Shown here piece by piece: positions 8,358 through 18,600 of a stretch of DNA of 64,000 nt (position 1 is its first letter; each line of letters begins with the position of its first letter). The notes under the pieces were generated by a model that was not told the DNA's origin, did no database searches, and worked only from the letters and a program-made list of their open reading frames with translations. A program made the translations under genes and the position numbers. Origin of the DNA: an uncultured Prevotella sp. (GTDB lineage Bacteria > Bacteroidota > Bacteroidia > Bacteroidales > Bacteroidaceae); contig CAJOFA010000007.1 in the NCBI GenBank assembly GCA_905233985.1, positions 43,859 through 107,858 on the forward strand, given 5' to 3'.

Positions 8358-8891
8358 TTATTCATGGGCTTTGATAAACGCAATATTCTTCTTTTCTATG
8401 CTGTTCAGCTTGGAATCCACGTTGTCATACAACGGCTTGTACCAGCTGAAACGGCTGAAGTATTCCCGCAAGTCTGCACTCTTGAACTTATAGCCGTGGC
8501 GTGCATAGATGGCATTGCGTACGGTACGCATGTCCTGCTCCGACCAGCCGGCAAGGTCTTGTTCGGTCAGCAGACGCTGGCTCAGATAAAGAAACTCGTT
8601 GCCGGGAGCACTCGGGTCGGTTGTGATGTGGCGGTCTGCTTCTGCCGCATGTCGCTTAATGGGATCAACTTCCTCCACCTCTTCGTCTTCATCATTTGTC
8701 TCTTCGTCGCCAGTCAGCGCATCGTAAGTATCTCTCACGTCATTGTATGTATCTACGGCGTCTTCTACGTTCTCTTTGACTTCCTGTGCCTTGTTAAAGA
8801 AGTCCTTTGCTTTCGAGATAGCTTCACAACTGGTGAAGAGTCCCATTCCACACAGCATGCAGGCTGCGACAATCCATGTGATTTTTTTCAT
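8358..8891 (-). CDS. YARHG-domain lipoprotein
   Basis: 177 residues. The signal ends in a lipobox (GLFTSC, Cys near residue 21), so this is a lipoprotein. An amphipathic helical stretch and a very acidic linker (DEETNDEDEEVEEVD) follow. The C-terminal YARHG domain carries the name-giving YARHGYKFKSADLREYF and then WYKPLYDN. YARHG domains are extracellular modules thought to bind peptidoglycan or associate with cell-wall peptidases; the role is not established. It is between parE and the S41 protease, with a 6-bp gap to the protease, suggesting a shared envelope task. Confidence 0.88.
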   Translation of the reverse strand: MKKITWIVAACMLCGMGLFTSCEAISKAKDFFNKAQEVKENVEDAVDTYNDVRDTYDALTGDEETNDEDEEVEEVDPIKRHAAEADRHITTDPSAPGNEFLYLSQRLLTEQDLAGWSEQDMRTVRNAIYARHGYKFKSADLREYFSRFSWYKPLYDNVDSKLNSIEKKNIAFIKAHE

Positions 8892-8923
8892 AATAGTAAT
8901 GGTTTTTAATGAGCGATTAATGA

Positions 8924-10927
8924 TTATTCGTATATCTCTTCCTCTTCAGGACGGTCTTCTTCGATGATAAGATTGTCAATGATGAAGTTTTGACGTTCCA
9001 TCGTGTTCTTTCCCATGTAGTACTCCAAAAGCTTCTGCACCTGATCTGTCTTGTGCAGTGTCACCTGTTCCAGTCGCATATCAGGACCGATAAAGCCTGC
9101 AAACTCTTCTGGTGATATCTCGCCGAGACCCTTGAAGCGGGTAATCTCTGGGTCGGGGCCAAGCTCTTGAATGGCTTTCAGACGCTCCTCGTCGCTATAG
9201 CAATAGCGTGTGATGAAGTCAGATTTCTTCGACGTGGCGTTCTTGATGTCCTCGTCGGCAATGACTTTCTTATTCTTAATCTTCGTGCGACGATTGCGAA
9301 CGCGGAACAAAGGCGTCTGTAACACGTACACATGGCCCTTCTTGATGAGATCAGGGAAGAACTGCAGGAAGAAGGTGATGATGAGCAGACGGATATGCAT
9401 ACCGTCCACATCGGCATCAGTAGCAACGATGACCCTATTATAACGCAACGTGTCAAGGCCTTCCTCGATGTCAAGAGCGGCCTGCAGCAGGTTGAATTCC
9501 TCGTTCTCATAGACGACCTTCTTGGTCAGCCCGAAGGTGTTTAAGGGTTTTCCCCTTAACGAGAACACTGCCTGCGTATTCACGTCGCGGCTCTTCGTGA
9601 TGCTTCCGCTGGCCGAATCACCCTCGGTGATGAAGATACTCGACTCTTCCTTGCGCTCGTTCTTCACGTCTGAGAAGTGAATACGGCAGTCACGCAACTT
9701 GCGGTTATGCAGGTTGGCTTTCTTGGCACGTTCGCGGGCAAGTTTCGTCACACCAGCCATAGCCTTGCGTTCGCGCTCGCTTTCCTGTATCTTCTGCAGC
9801 ATTGTGTCGGCAATTTCGGGCTCCTTATGGAGGAAATTGTCCACCTCCTGCTTGATAAAGTCGCCCACGTACTTGTTCACCGACACACCACCGTTGGGAG
9901 ACATGGTCAGCGAACCGAGCTTAATCTTCGTCTGACTCTCAAACATCGGTTCTTCCACGTTTAGAGCGATAGCTGCTACAAGGCCGTTGCGGATGTCTCC
10001 ATACTCGAAGTTCTTACCGAAGAATTCCTTAATGGTACGTGCAATGTGCTCCTTGAAGGCACTCTGATGGGTACCGCCCTGTGTGGTATGCTGACCGTTG
10101 ACAAACGAATAATATTCCTCACCATACTGATTGGCGTGGGTAAAGGCAATCTCTATGTCTTCTCCCTTCAAATGAATAATGGGGTATAGGGCGTCAGCGC
10201 TCATGCGGTCTTTCAATAAATCCTCCAGTCCGTGACGCGACAGGATGCGCCGCCCATTATACATGATGGTAAGTCCTGTGTTCAGGTAGGTGTAGTTGCG
10301 GAGCATGTTCTCTACCATCTCGTCATGGAATTGGTAGCCGATGAACTTCTCTTCGTCAGGCTCGAAATAGATATAGGTACCGTTCTCGTCTTGTGTCGGT
10401 TCTGTTGTGTCGCTCTTCAGTTTGCCACACTCAAAGACAATACGACGCACCTTTCCCTCTCGGAAGCTTGCCACCTCGAAATGACTGCTCAGGGCATTCA
10501 CGGCCTTAACACCGACACCATTCAGTCCGATGGACTTCTTGAATGCCTTGGAGTCAAACTTACCGCTGGTATTGAGGATGCTGACAGACTCCACGAGTTT
10601 TCCCTGAGGGATGCCACGACCGTAGTCGCGTACGCTGATGCGCTTGTTGTCCTCCACATTCACTTCAATACGGTCGCCAGCCTTCATCTTGAATTCATCG
10701 ATGGAGTTGTCGAACACTTCCTTCAGCAACACATAGATACCGTCCTCGGGTGACGAACCGTCACCCAACCGACCGATATACATACCTGGACGCAGACGAA
10801 TGTGCTCCAGTCCGGTAAGCGTCTGGATATTCCCTTCGTCATAGTTGACGGTGGCGGGTGAAGATGCTGTGACTTCGAGGGATTGGTTCTCCCCTTCAAC
10901 GGGTTGCTTTATGTTTTTTTCTTTCAT
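8924..10927 (-). CDS. parE: DNA topoisomerase IV subunit B
   Basis: 667 residues: GHKL ATPase domain ([15 protein letters not shown]; Asn/Asp of [15 protein letters not shown]), transducer domain, then Toprim with EGDSASGS and DADVDGMHI. The lysine/arginine-rich C-terminal end [13 protein letters not shown] is intact. ParE provides ATPase and Toprim functions to topoisomerase IV, which decatenates daughter chromosomes; parC is not in this window. Distinguishing ParE from GyrB rests on length and the absence of GyrB-type insertions. The ORF starts 36 bp after the GNAT-like gene, so they may share a transcript. Confidence 0.93.
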   Translation of the reverse strand: MKEKNIKQPVEGENQSLEVTASSPATVNYDEGNIQTLTGLEHIRLRPGMYIGRLGDGSSPEDGIYVLLKEVFDNSIDEFKMKAGDRIEVNVEDNKRISVRDYGRGIPQGKLVESVSILNTSGKFDSKAFKKSIGLNGVGVKAVNALSSHFEVASFREGKVRRIVFECGKLKSDTTEPTQDENGTYIYFEPDEEKFIGYQFHDEMVENMLRNYTYLNTGLTIMYNGRRILSRHGLEDLLKDRMSADALYPIIHLKGEDIEIAFTHANQYGEEYYSFVNGQHTTQGGTHQSAFKEHIARTIKEFFGKNFEYGDIRNGLVAAIALNVEEPMFESQTKIKLGSLTMSPNGGVSVNKYVGDFIKQEVDNFLHKEPEIADTMLQKIQESERERKAMAGVTKLARERAKKANLHNRKLRDCRIHFSDVKNERKEESSIFITEGDSASGSITKSRDVNTQAVFSLRGKPLNTFGLTKKVVYENEEFNLLQAALDIEEGLDTLRYNRVIVATDADVDGMHIRLLIITFFLQFFPDLIKKGHVYVLQTPLFRVRNRRTKIKNKKVIADEDIKNATSKKSDFITRYCYSDEERLKAIQELGPDPEITRFKGLGEISPEEFAGFIGPDMRLEQVTLHKTDQVQKLLEYYMGKNTMERQNFIIDNLIIEEDRPEEEEIYE

Positions 10928-10963
10928 ATTTCGTTTTAGTTATGGTCAGGAAGCGCCTCATGG

Positions 10964-12115
10964 CTATAATGGACGAATAAAGCACCTGCGGCGCTTGTGT
11001 TGATGACGCTCCAGATACTGCCACTGACTCTGTACCTTCTCGTTGGTTTCCATCTCAACATTGGTTTCGCCCCACTTGAAGCCGTACTTCTGATAGATGG
11101 GGATGAGATCGTAGAACAACAAGGCGTTGGCCCCTTTTTGCTGATATTCGGGTAGGATGCCGACAAGCATCAGGTCGAGACATTCCGCTTTGTGGAACTT
11201 GAGGGCCCGCATGCAGTGCCACCAGCCAAAAGGCCATAGGCGTCCATTGCGGCATTTCTGCAAAGCACGGGTCATATTGGTGATGCTGATACCTACGCCA
11301 ATTACCTCGTGGTTCGGTGTGTTCCAGTCCTCTATCAGACAAAGCATATCCATGTCAAGCATCGGAAAGTACATCTTCAAGTATTCGTCAATCTGGCGTT
11401 CGGTCATCTGTGAGTAGCCGTAAAGGTGGCCGAACGACTTGTTGACAACGTCGAGCACTTTGCGGCCATACTGTTCCTTGCCGAACACCTGACTACGTTT
11501 GGGGTGCATAGGATGGAGGTTATAGCGCTTCATCACCAGTTCTGCCACTTTCTTGTATTTCTCCGGCATACCGCCCTTCGGTACAATAAGCTTATACTCT
11601 ACATAGTCGTTATCCTTCTGCCATCCGCCCATCTGCTGCATGTGCTCGGGATAATATGGATAGTTGTAGATAGTGGCCATTGTGCCCAACTGGTCGAAAC
11701 CTTCTATCAGCATACCTTCTGGGTCCATGTCGGTAAATCCCAAGGGTCCGACAATCTCAGTCATACCTTTTTCGCGTCCCCAGTCTTCTACAGCCTTGAA
11801 CAATGCCGTGGACACCTCTATGTCATCCACGAAATCCATCCATCCGAAGCGCACACTTTTACGCTCCCAGCGTTCGTTGGCACGATGGTTGATGATGCCG
11901 GCAATGCGACCGCACAGTTTTCTGTCCTTGTAGGCCAGAAAGTACTCTGCCTCACAAAACTCAAAAGCAGCATTACGGTCCTTGCTCAACGTGTGAATCT
12001 CGTCGCTGTATAGGTTCGGGGCATCGTATTGATTACCCCGATACAAGTCATAGTGGAACTGGATAAAAGCATCCAAATCCTTCTTCGTGTTAACTTTCCT
12101 AATCTCTACTGACAT
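10964..12115 (-). CDS. GNAT-fold N-acetyltransferase-like protein (YghO type)
   Basis: 383 residues, no signal peptide. The N-terminal half begins VEIRKVNTKKDLDAFIQFHYDLYRG and contains GRIAGIINHRAN and GFTDMDPEGMLIEGFDQLGT; the C-terminal half ends with a GNAT-like core (LMLVGILPEYQQKGANALL, equivalent to acetyl-CoA loop QxxGxG/A) and GFKWGETNVEMETNEKVQ. This is the YghO-like double-GNAT arrangement seen in many Bacteroidetes. Acetyl-CoA or another acyl donor is likely, the acceptor unknown. Its promoter at 12138-12168 has ideal spacing. Confidence 0.7.
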   Translation of the reverse strand: MSVEIRKVNTKKDLDAFIQFHYDLYRGNQYDAPNLYSDEIHTLSKDRNAAFEFCEAEYFLAYKDRKLCGRIAGIINHRANERWERKSVRFGWMDFVDDIEVSTALFKAVEDWGREKGMTEIVGPLGFTDMDPEGMLIEGFDQLGTMATIYNYPYYPEHMQQMGGWQKDNDYVEYKLIVPKGGMPEKYKKVAELVMKRYNLHPMHPKRSQVFGKEQYGRKVLDVVNKSFGHLYGYSQMTERQIDEYLKMYFPMLDMDMLCLIEDWNTPNHEVIGVGISITNMTRALQKCRNGRLWPFGWWHCMRALKFHKAECLDLMLVGILPEYQQKGANALLFYDLIPIYQKYGFKWGETNVEMETNEKVQSQWQYLERHQHKRRRCFIRPL

Positions 12116-12137
12116 TGTTGTTTTGATTTACATCTTG

Positions 12138-12168
12138 CAAAGATAGTAAAAAAGGCAGAAAGAACAAA
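12138..12168 (-). promoter_or_regulatory. Promoter of the GNAT-like gene (TTTG, 19 bp, TATCTTTG)
   Basis: On the minus strand, TTTG is at 12168-12165 and TATCTTTG at 12145-12138, with a 19-bp spacer. It probably also drives parE and the genes after it. Confidence 0.75.
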
Positions 12169-12172
12169 AAAT

Positions 12173-13435
12173 TTAACCTATTTTACGGCAAATCAGTAGC
12201 AGATGACGACCGTCTGCGTCTGTCGTAGCGAAGATAAACGTGTCACCACCTTCCTTTAACTGCAACTTTTTGCGTAGCGCATCAACACTCATGGGGAAGT
12301 TACGTACCGTGATGTTCGCCCGCTCCAAGCCTGCAAGCGCTTCTTTTAATTCGTGTTTGTTCATGGTAGTTATACGCTCTATGCGGAAACGGCGGCCTGG
12401 AAAATCACCGATTTCATCGAGACAGATAAACAGGTGAGAGTTCGCAGAAAATTCGCAAATATGATAAAAATGCCCGATTTCATCGAAGCAACCTGCCTTC
12501 ATGATGGAAGCGTTGGGCTCGTAAAGGTAAACAGGCTTTCCGTTTGCTAAGGTCTCATCCAAATCAAGGATGTTTGTAAGGCTTTGGTCCCTTATTGGGA
12601 CCGTTTCAGTCCCCTGCTGGGACCGTTTCAGTCCCTTATTGGGACTGCACTCAAACACAGTACCTTCGTTAACGCATACCAGACGCAAGCTGGTTGAAGC
12701 TTCCCGATGAAGTACTAGCAACAATTCTTTGCACTCATTGTTAACACTTAGAATGTGGACCTCGCTGACGCTACCAAGGTCGCTGACGGCTTTGTGCCAA
12801 TCGAGCATGGGCGAGAGTTTGAGAATGACGGTATTGGCTTTTTCCAACAATTGGGGAAGCAGTGCCAGTACATTGGGCGTACAGTCGGCTATGGAGTAGG
12901 TACGTGCGCCGTGGGCATCACGGCGGGCAGGGTCGAGGTAGATGACATCGACAGGATCCATTTGAGCCAGATAGTCAATGGCGGAACCGCAGGTGACGGT
13001 AGCATCAAGGCCAAGCAAGGGAAAATTATGGTGAGCAATGGTGCACAACTCTTCCAGTTGCTCTACATAAAAAGAATGGTAGAATCCCCGCGACATATAA
13101 GAGAAGTCAACACCGAAGCCACCTGTCAGGTCAACGAAACATTGTCCTTTTCCTGCCAATGTCGCCTTGTAGCGTGCAGTTTGCTCGCTCGAACACTGTT
13201 CCATGGACAAGTGAGGCGGGTATATCAGACCTTCTACTGCAGCCCATTCAGGCAGTTTGTGGCGGGCGGTCTGCCATCCACTGATTTGTTGCAACGCCAT
13301 CGGCATGTCAACGGTTTCTGCTGCAACATAGCCAGAGGCTTCTTGCGATGGGCGCTTCGATTGTTTCAACGCCAGCAGTCGCACGTCATCCATGCGATGC
13401 TGGCGAATAAACTCTTTCGTCGCTTCGTTAATCAT
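12173..13435 (-). CDS. SAM-dependent methyltransferase with THUMP-like C-terminal domain
   Basis: 420 residues. A Rossmann methyltransferase core has motif I FVDLTGGFGVDFSYMS near residues 100-115, and DVIYLDPARRDAHGAR resembles the catalytic DPxR/K motif of nucleic-acid methyltransferases. A C-terminal THUMP-like domain (IGHFYHICEFSANSHLFICL to the end) is typical of this Bacteroidetes family. An RNA substrate is likely but unproven. A 66-bp array of three 22-bp repeats (12586-12651) is read in frame and adds about 22 residues (VPIRDQSL segment and preceding) between the two domains. The ORF remains open throughout. Confidence 0.85.
   Translation of the reverse strand: MINEATKEFIRQHRMDDVRLLALKQSKRPSQEASGYVAAETVDMPMALQQISGWQTARHKLPEWAAVEGLIYPPHLSMEQCSSEQTARYKATLAGKGQCFVDLTGGFGVDFSYMSRGFYHSFYVEQLEELCTIAHHNFPLLGLDATVTCGSAIDYLAQMDPVDVIYLDPARRDAHGARTYSIADCTPNVLALLPQLLEKANTVILKLSPMLDWHKAVSDLGSVSEVHILSVNNECKELLLVLHREASTSLRLVCVNEGTVFECSPNKGLKRSQQGTETVPIRDQSLTNILDLDETLANGKPVYLYEPNASIMKAGCFDEIGHFYHICEFSANSHLFICLDEIGDFPGRRFRIERITTMNKHELKEALAGLERANITVRNFPMSVDALRKKLQLKEGGDTFIFATTDADGRHLLLICRKIG
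12586..12651. repeat. 22-bp dyad tandem array, locus B (3 units), inside the methyltransferase gene
   Basis: Three 22-bp units built from GTCCC and GGGAC arms with TTATT (or CTGCT) and CGTTTCA between them. This is the same 5-7-5-5 spacing as loci A and C. Three units equal 66 bp, so the host frame is preserved, and each unit is translated in a different frame. One unit more or fewer would shift the gene. Confidence 0.88.
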
Positions 13436-13477
13436 ATACCAGAAATACCGTATGCCTTTTGCAAAAGCTGGCGGAAA

Positions 13478-13993
13478 TCAGTTCACCTTCCACACATTGA
13501 GTACGATGCCTTTAAAGTCTTTGACCCACGCTGGCTGACAGACAAAGATGGCGTTGTTTAACCATGCATAGTGACTGTCGGAAGGTGCTTCAAAGCGAGG
13601 AGCACACCTGAAATAGAACGATGGGCGACCTTCTGCGTCCTTGCTGGTAGTGATGATGCCGCAGTTACGGATGTGGATGTTGACACCGTCGTCTGTGCGG
13701 ATGCTGTAGATGGCTTCAATCTCCGTTCGGGAACCATCGGCATTGCCCATCTGATAATCGGCTCCGCCGTTGAGGATGGTACCTTTCAACAGTGGTCCTT
13801 CAAATGTGCCGCCCGTTATGGGCACCACGTTACGGCGTCCGCGAGGTGTCTCACCGACAGCGTATGCCTCACCGAGTGTGACACGAAGCTGCAAGACAAA
13901 TTCCAACTGGGGCGTTTCAGTAGGTTGAACTACCTGGGCATGAACCATGGATGTAACGCCCAAAAACATCAAAAAAAGGACTATTTTTTTCAT
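13478..13993 (-). CDS. Secreted DUF3237 protein
   Basis: 171 residues with a signal peptide (MKKIVLFLMFLGVTSMVHAQ). The rest is a DUF3237 beta-barrel: PQLEFVLQLRVTLGEAYAVG, PITGGTFEGPLLKGTILNGGADYQ, then GIITTSKDAEGRPSFYFRCAPRFEAP. The family has no established biochemical role. The start at 13993 is chosen because it begins the signal peptide; a longer frame reaching 14095 adds a basic, non-signal extension across the promoter. Only 42 bp separate it from the methyltransferase start downstream. Its last codons have a decayed look-alike at 940-966. Confidence 0.85.
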   Translation of the reverse strand: MKKIVLFLMFLGVTSMVHAQVVQPTETPQLEFVLQLRVTLGEAYAVGETPRGRRNVVPITGGTFEGPLLKGTILNGGADYQMGNADGSRTEIEAIYSIRTDDGVNIHIRNCGIITTSKDAEGRPSFYFRCAPRFEAPSDSHYAWLNNAIFVCQPAWVKDFKGIVLNVWKVN

Positions 13994-14011
13994 ATCTAAC
14001 AGAATTTTTCG

Positions 14012-14019
14012 CAAAATTA
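14012..14019 (-). promoter_or_regulatory. -7 promoter box TAATTTTG for the DUF3237 gene
   Basis: Perfect -7 box on the minus strand, 19 bp before the start at 13993; no good -33 element. Confidence 0.6.
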
Positions 14020-14040
14020 GTGATTTTCTTGAAAAAAACA

Positions 14041-14070
14041 TTGCATATTGAAAGTTTTTTCTTATTTTTG
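14041..14070 (+). promoter_or_regulatory. Promoter of the endonuclease I gene (TTG, 19 bp, TATTTTTG)
   Basis: TTG at 14041-14043 and TATTTTTG at 14063-14070 with 19-bp spacing. The ATG lies 75 bp further on. As no other clear promoter is seen up to 35 kb, this may also feed the srf operon. Confidence 0.65.
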
Positions 14071-14144
14071 CACAAAGAATGCGAATTGCTAACATTTGGA
14101 GACAACAATGAATAACAAAACAATAACCAAATTACTATTAGCCT

Positions 14145-15623
14145 ATGAAACTTTCGTTACTTAGATTATGGTGTGCGGCAGGGTTATTCCTGCTGGCAGT
14201 TACGGTTTTGGCACAAGGTCCGAATAAGTCGGGAAAATATTACAAACCAGCCGATGGATTGACGGGCGAAGAACTGAAGACCGCATTGTTTAACATCATC
14301 CGTGATCCAAATATTGTTGACTATGCCGGTTTGAAACAGGCATACATCATTACTGACACGCGCCCTGACGGTTATTTGCGTGATTTCTATTCGGACATCA
14401 CGCAATATGTTCCAGGCTCCAACATGACGAACAACACGGCTGAGGGTGCCACTTACAACCGTGAGCATACCGTCTGCCAAAGCTGGTTTGGCAGTGTTGA
14501 CCCCATGTATTCAGACATTATTCAGGTGATTCCCACGGACGGTTATATTAACAGTCGCCACAATGACAACCCTTACGGTGAGGTTACCGACAATGAGGCC
14601 AACTACAACCAGTCGCAGACAGGTTATAGCAAGTGGGGGGCTCCTCGTGAGGGACTGGGACAGCCGGAAGAAGTGACCACGGTTTTCGAACCCAATGACG
14701 AGGTAAAGGGTGACATTGCACGCATCTATTTTTACATGGCTACTTGCTATCAGGATCGTGCTACCACATTTACCGAAGGCAAGGGACAATATGTATTCAA
14801 CGAGGAAGGCACCGCCTATCAGCCTTTGCAGCAGTGGGTGTTCGACATGATGATGGAATGGTCGAAACTCGATCCTGTTGACGAGATAGAGACGTTGCGT
14901 AACGACAGCGTTTATAAGGTGCAGCGTAACCGCAACCCCTTCGTTGACTATCCAGGACTGGAGGATTATATCTGGGGTGAGAAAATGGAAACACCTTTCA
15001 GCTACGACTACTACGAGGGAGTGGAACAGGGTGAAGACATGGGGGAGCCAGACCCCGACTTCTCACCACTTGAAGACGGTACAACCATCTCCTTCAACAG
15101 CAACTTTTTCAATGTCACATGGACGGGTGTCCGTCCTGCGAACAACCGTATCATCCTAACAGGCCAGCAGGGCAACGTCAAAGTGCTGTATTATGCCGGA
15201 CGTTCCAGTAGTTCTTCGGTGGGAAACATGTACTGCAACGACAAGCAAATACGTTTATACAAGAAGAACACGCTGACCATGCGCATTACCGACGGGCTGT
15301 TCTCTAAGCTCGTGTTTGATGTGGCCGGCGTTTCTCAGGACCAGCAGTTGAACACGGACGAGGGACCGTTGGAAGAGCTGACATGGACGGGCAATGCCGA
15401 TGAAGTGGTGTTCTATGTGAACGATGCCAACGGCAATGTCCAGTTGCGGGGAGTTTCTGTCTATAGTGTTGCCACAGGTATTTGGGCATTGCCCGAACCA
15501 GCCTATTCTGACGAAGTGGAAGCCATATACAATCTTCAGGGTATGCGACTTGACGTCATGCAACGAGGCATCAATATCGTCCGCATGAAGGACGGTCGTG
15601 TCATGAAGATGGTGGTAAAATAA
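14145..15623 (+). CDS. Secreted endonuclease I family nuclease
   Basis: 492 residues with a signal peptide (MKLSLLRLWCAAGLFLLAVTVLAQ). The endonuclease I (PF04231-type) core spans about residues 60-280, with the beta-beta-alpha-metal motif in YNREHTVCQSWFGS (catalytic His) and RHNDNPYGEV. A beta-rich C-terminal region follows, and the last 40 residues (YNLQGMRLDV, RGINIV, DGRVMKMVVK) resemble the short C-terminal module common on exported Prevotella proteins. It degrades DNA outside the cytoplasm, for nutrition or biofilm DNA. SrfB begins 29 bp after it, so co-transcription is possible. Confidence 0.87.
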   Translation: MKLSLLRLWCAAGLFLLAVTVLAQGPNKSGKYYKPADGLTGEELKTALFNIIRDPNIVDYAGLKQAYIITDTRPDGYLRDFYSDITQYVPGSNMTNNTAEGATYNREHTVCQSWFGSVDPMYSDIIQVIPTDGYINSRHNDNPYGEVTDNEANYNQSQTGYSKWGAPREGLGQPEEVTTVFEPNDEVKGDIARIYFYMATCYQDRATTFTEGKGQYVFNEEGTAYQPLQQWVFDMMMEWSKLDPVDEIETLRNDSVYKVQRNRNPFVDYPGLEDYIWGEKMETPFSYDYYEGVEQGEDMGEPDPDFSPLEDGTTISFNSNFFNVTWTGVRPANNRIILTGQQGNVKVLYYAGRSSSSSVGNMYCNDKQIRLYKKNTLTMRITDGLFSKLVFDVAGVSQDQQLNTDEGPLEELTWTGNADEVVFYVNDANGNVQLRGVSVYSVATGIWALPEPAYSDEVEAIYNLQGMRLDVMQRGINIVRMKDGRVMKMVVK

Positions 15624-15652
15624 TGAATAAACTAAACACATAAATATTTTCA

Positions 15653-18600
15653 ATGGAACATCTGATAGCAAATTCTGGAATACATTTCATATCCAGAGAA
15701 ATCGAGCTGAATCCTTCAGAGCCCCTTATCCTCGGCAGTGGAAAGGCGCTCAAGTATTCTTTCTGCGAGACAACGGACTTTTTGGAGGGCACGAAAGTGT
15801 TTGACCTGCTTTACTTCAACGATGCCGACCAGAAATACATTCCTTTAGAGGAACTGCGTGCCGACAAGGAGGCGGTGCTTTTTCGCTCCAACGGGCGCGA
15901 AGAATTAGATGAGACGGGTCTCATCATGATGCAGCCAGACCATTCAACGACACTTTTCACCACCTACGGACAGCAGGACGAAGAAGTGTATAACATCAAT
16001 TCGTTGTTATCGTTCCGCGTGAAAGACCCGAACGACGGCCGCTCGATGATGTCGGCTTTCTATCTGTTGCTCGACAAATGGCTGCCCATGCCCTTCTTCC
16101 GTAAGGAGGTAGATGGCATCACAAGCGGCGTCCCGATGGGCTGGTGCCGTATGAAGATGATGGAGCTGGGCGAGGGCACACGAAAAGGGTTCTATCGCTA
16201 CCGTCTGGTATGGGCATTCGATACGGAGATGGCCGACGATGAACTCTCTGCGCTGCGTCCCTTTATCGATGGAGCCGGTTCGGAAGTCTTTGGCATGTGT
16301 AATAAGGTTGATTTGCTGATGGATTTCCTGTCCTCGTCGGAAGACTTCCATGCTTTCTCTGATTATATTGCCTCCCTGATGGGTATCGACCTTGAGAAAG
16401 ACGACTCACGTAAATACAAGGCATACTTTATCTATTTTGTGAATTATATCCGCCTGGCAGGTGCTGCCCCTGAAGTGACGTTGCATAACAACCCGGACAA
16501 CGATATCGCCGTGGATCTTGTCCTTGATATCGGAAATTCACGTACCTGTGGTATCCTGTTCGAAGAAGGAGAGTTCACGAAGGGAAAAATGCTTGACCTG
16601 CGTGATTTGTCCCGTCCGTGGATTCAGTACGAGAACAAGACTTTCGACATGCGTGTGGTGTTCCGCAAGGCTGATTTCGGTAACGACATCGTGTTGGACG
16701 AGGAGATGTTCAAATGGCGGAGCTTCGTCCGCATCGGCGAAGAGGCTCGCCGGCTTGTCTATCGTTCTCTCGAAGAGGAAGGGCTGTCCGAGAAGACAAC
16801 GAACTATTCAAGTCCTAAACGCTATATATGGGACGTCAAACCCTATGACGGACAGTGGGAAAACCTTACCACCAAAGACGACCCGTATAACGTGCGGCTC
16901 TCCAACGACATCTATGTACCCCGTATGACAGAACTGTTCGATGAGGAAGGCAATTATGTCGCCGAGGGAGTGAATGACCTGCTGAACCTCACCGAAAGCA
17001 AACATCACTATTCACGTTCCTCGCTGATGACGTTTGCATTTATCGAGATATTCCAGCACGCCATCACACAAATCAACTCCATCACCTATCGTGAGAAGTG
17101 GGGTAACGTTGACCGCCGACGTTTCATCCGTAACGTCATTATCACCTGCCCCACAGCCATGCCTCTGAAAGAGCAAATCAAGCTGCGTCAGTGTGCTGAA
17201 GACGGTTTCGATGCCATCAAGCAGTGTACCCCCGACTTGAGGGTGCCCGTCATCACGCCGTCAACCACGGCACTCAAAATCACCGACCCGTTTGCCAACC
17301 CTGATACACGTGTCTGGAGCTATGACGAAGCCACATGCTGTCAGCTCGTATATCTCTATGCAGAGATTGCCGAACGCTATAGTGGAGAGATACACAAGTT
17401 CTTCGAGCTGAAAGGCCATGTACGTCCCGAGCTGAAGGAAGAAGGTTACGAGGGCAACGCCCTGACTATCGGCACTATCGACATCGGTGCAGGAACGACC
17501 GACATCATGGTCTGTTCTTATGAGTGCGAAGGACAAGGACGCAGCCGTCTTACCCCTACTCCCCTCTTCTGGGACAGCTTCTATCTGGCCGGCGATGACA
17601 TTCTTCGGAACCTCATACAGAATATGGTCATTGAAGGCCGTGAACACGAACAGGCAGACATGGGTAACATCAGTAGCGCCCTCATTGCCCGCATCAAAGC
17701 CATGGACGATGAACAACTGCTTCAGTTGCCTTGTCTCGACAACATCGTCTATCGTAACATGGTCAGCAATATATGCTCCACCATCGACCATGAAGAGAAA
17801 GATGCGCAGAAAACAGCTTTTGCCTCGAACCTTATCCACGACTTCTTTGGCACAGACAGTTCGATGATGGGATACCGCGAGCGCCGCTGCCGTACCGACT
17901 TTAACACGCAAATCTCCGTTCCCATTGCCCAGCGCATGATGGAACTGCTGCGCCTGCACCGCCCGTCACGTCTTTACACGTTCGACGAGCTGTTCCCCGA
18001 CATCAAGCCTGCTGACTATCTGCTCGACTTCTTCGAGCACCACTTCGGTTTCCGCTTCGAGGAGCTGAACTGGCGCTACGACCCCGTGGAGGTTGCCAGT
18101 ATTGTCAAGGCAACCATGGAACCGCTGATGAAGCAGCTGGCCTTGGTACTCTATACCCAGCACTGTGACATCATCGTGCTGTCAGGCCGCCCGACGTCAC
18201 TTGACGCCATTACAGAGCTGTTCATCAAGTACGTGCCGACGGCTCCCGACCGTCTCATCCGACTCAATGAATACCGTGTCGGCTCGTTCTTCCCGACAGC
18301 CGACGGCCGAGGCTACTTCTACGACCAGAAGGCGATGGTGGCCGTGGGCGCCATGATAGGCTATCATGCCGCTAACGGCAACCTGCACGGACTGGTCATT
18401 GACTTCACGAAGATGATCAATAAGATGCACTCGACGGCCAACTATATCGGAGAGTACAATGCCCGTCGCCGTCAGGTTACCCAGACGCTGTTGTCGCCGA
18501 CCACCTCCTCGGCAACGCTTCATGCCTCTGTGTTCCCCGTCTTCATCGGTTGCCGGCAGTTTGACTCGTCCATCTATCAGGCACGTCCGCTCTATGCTAT

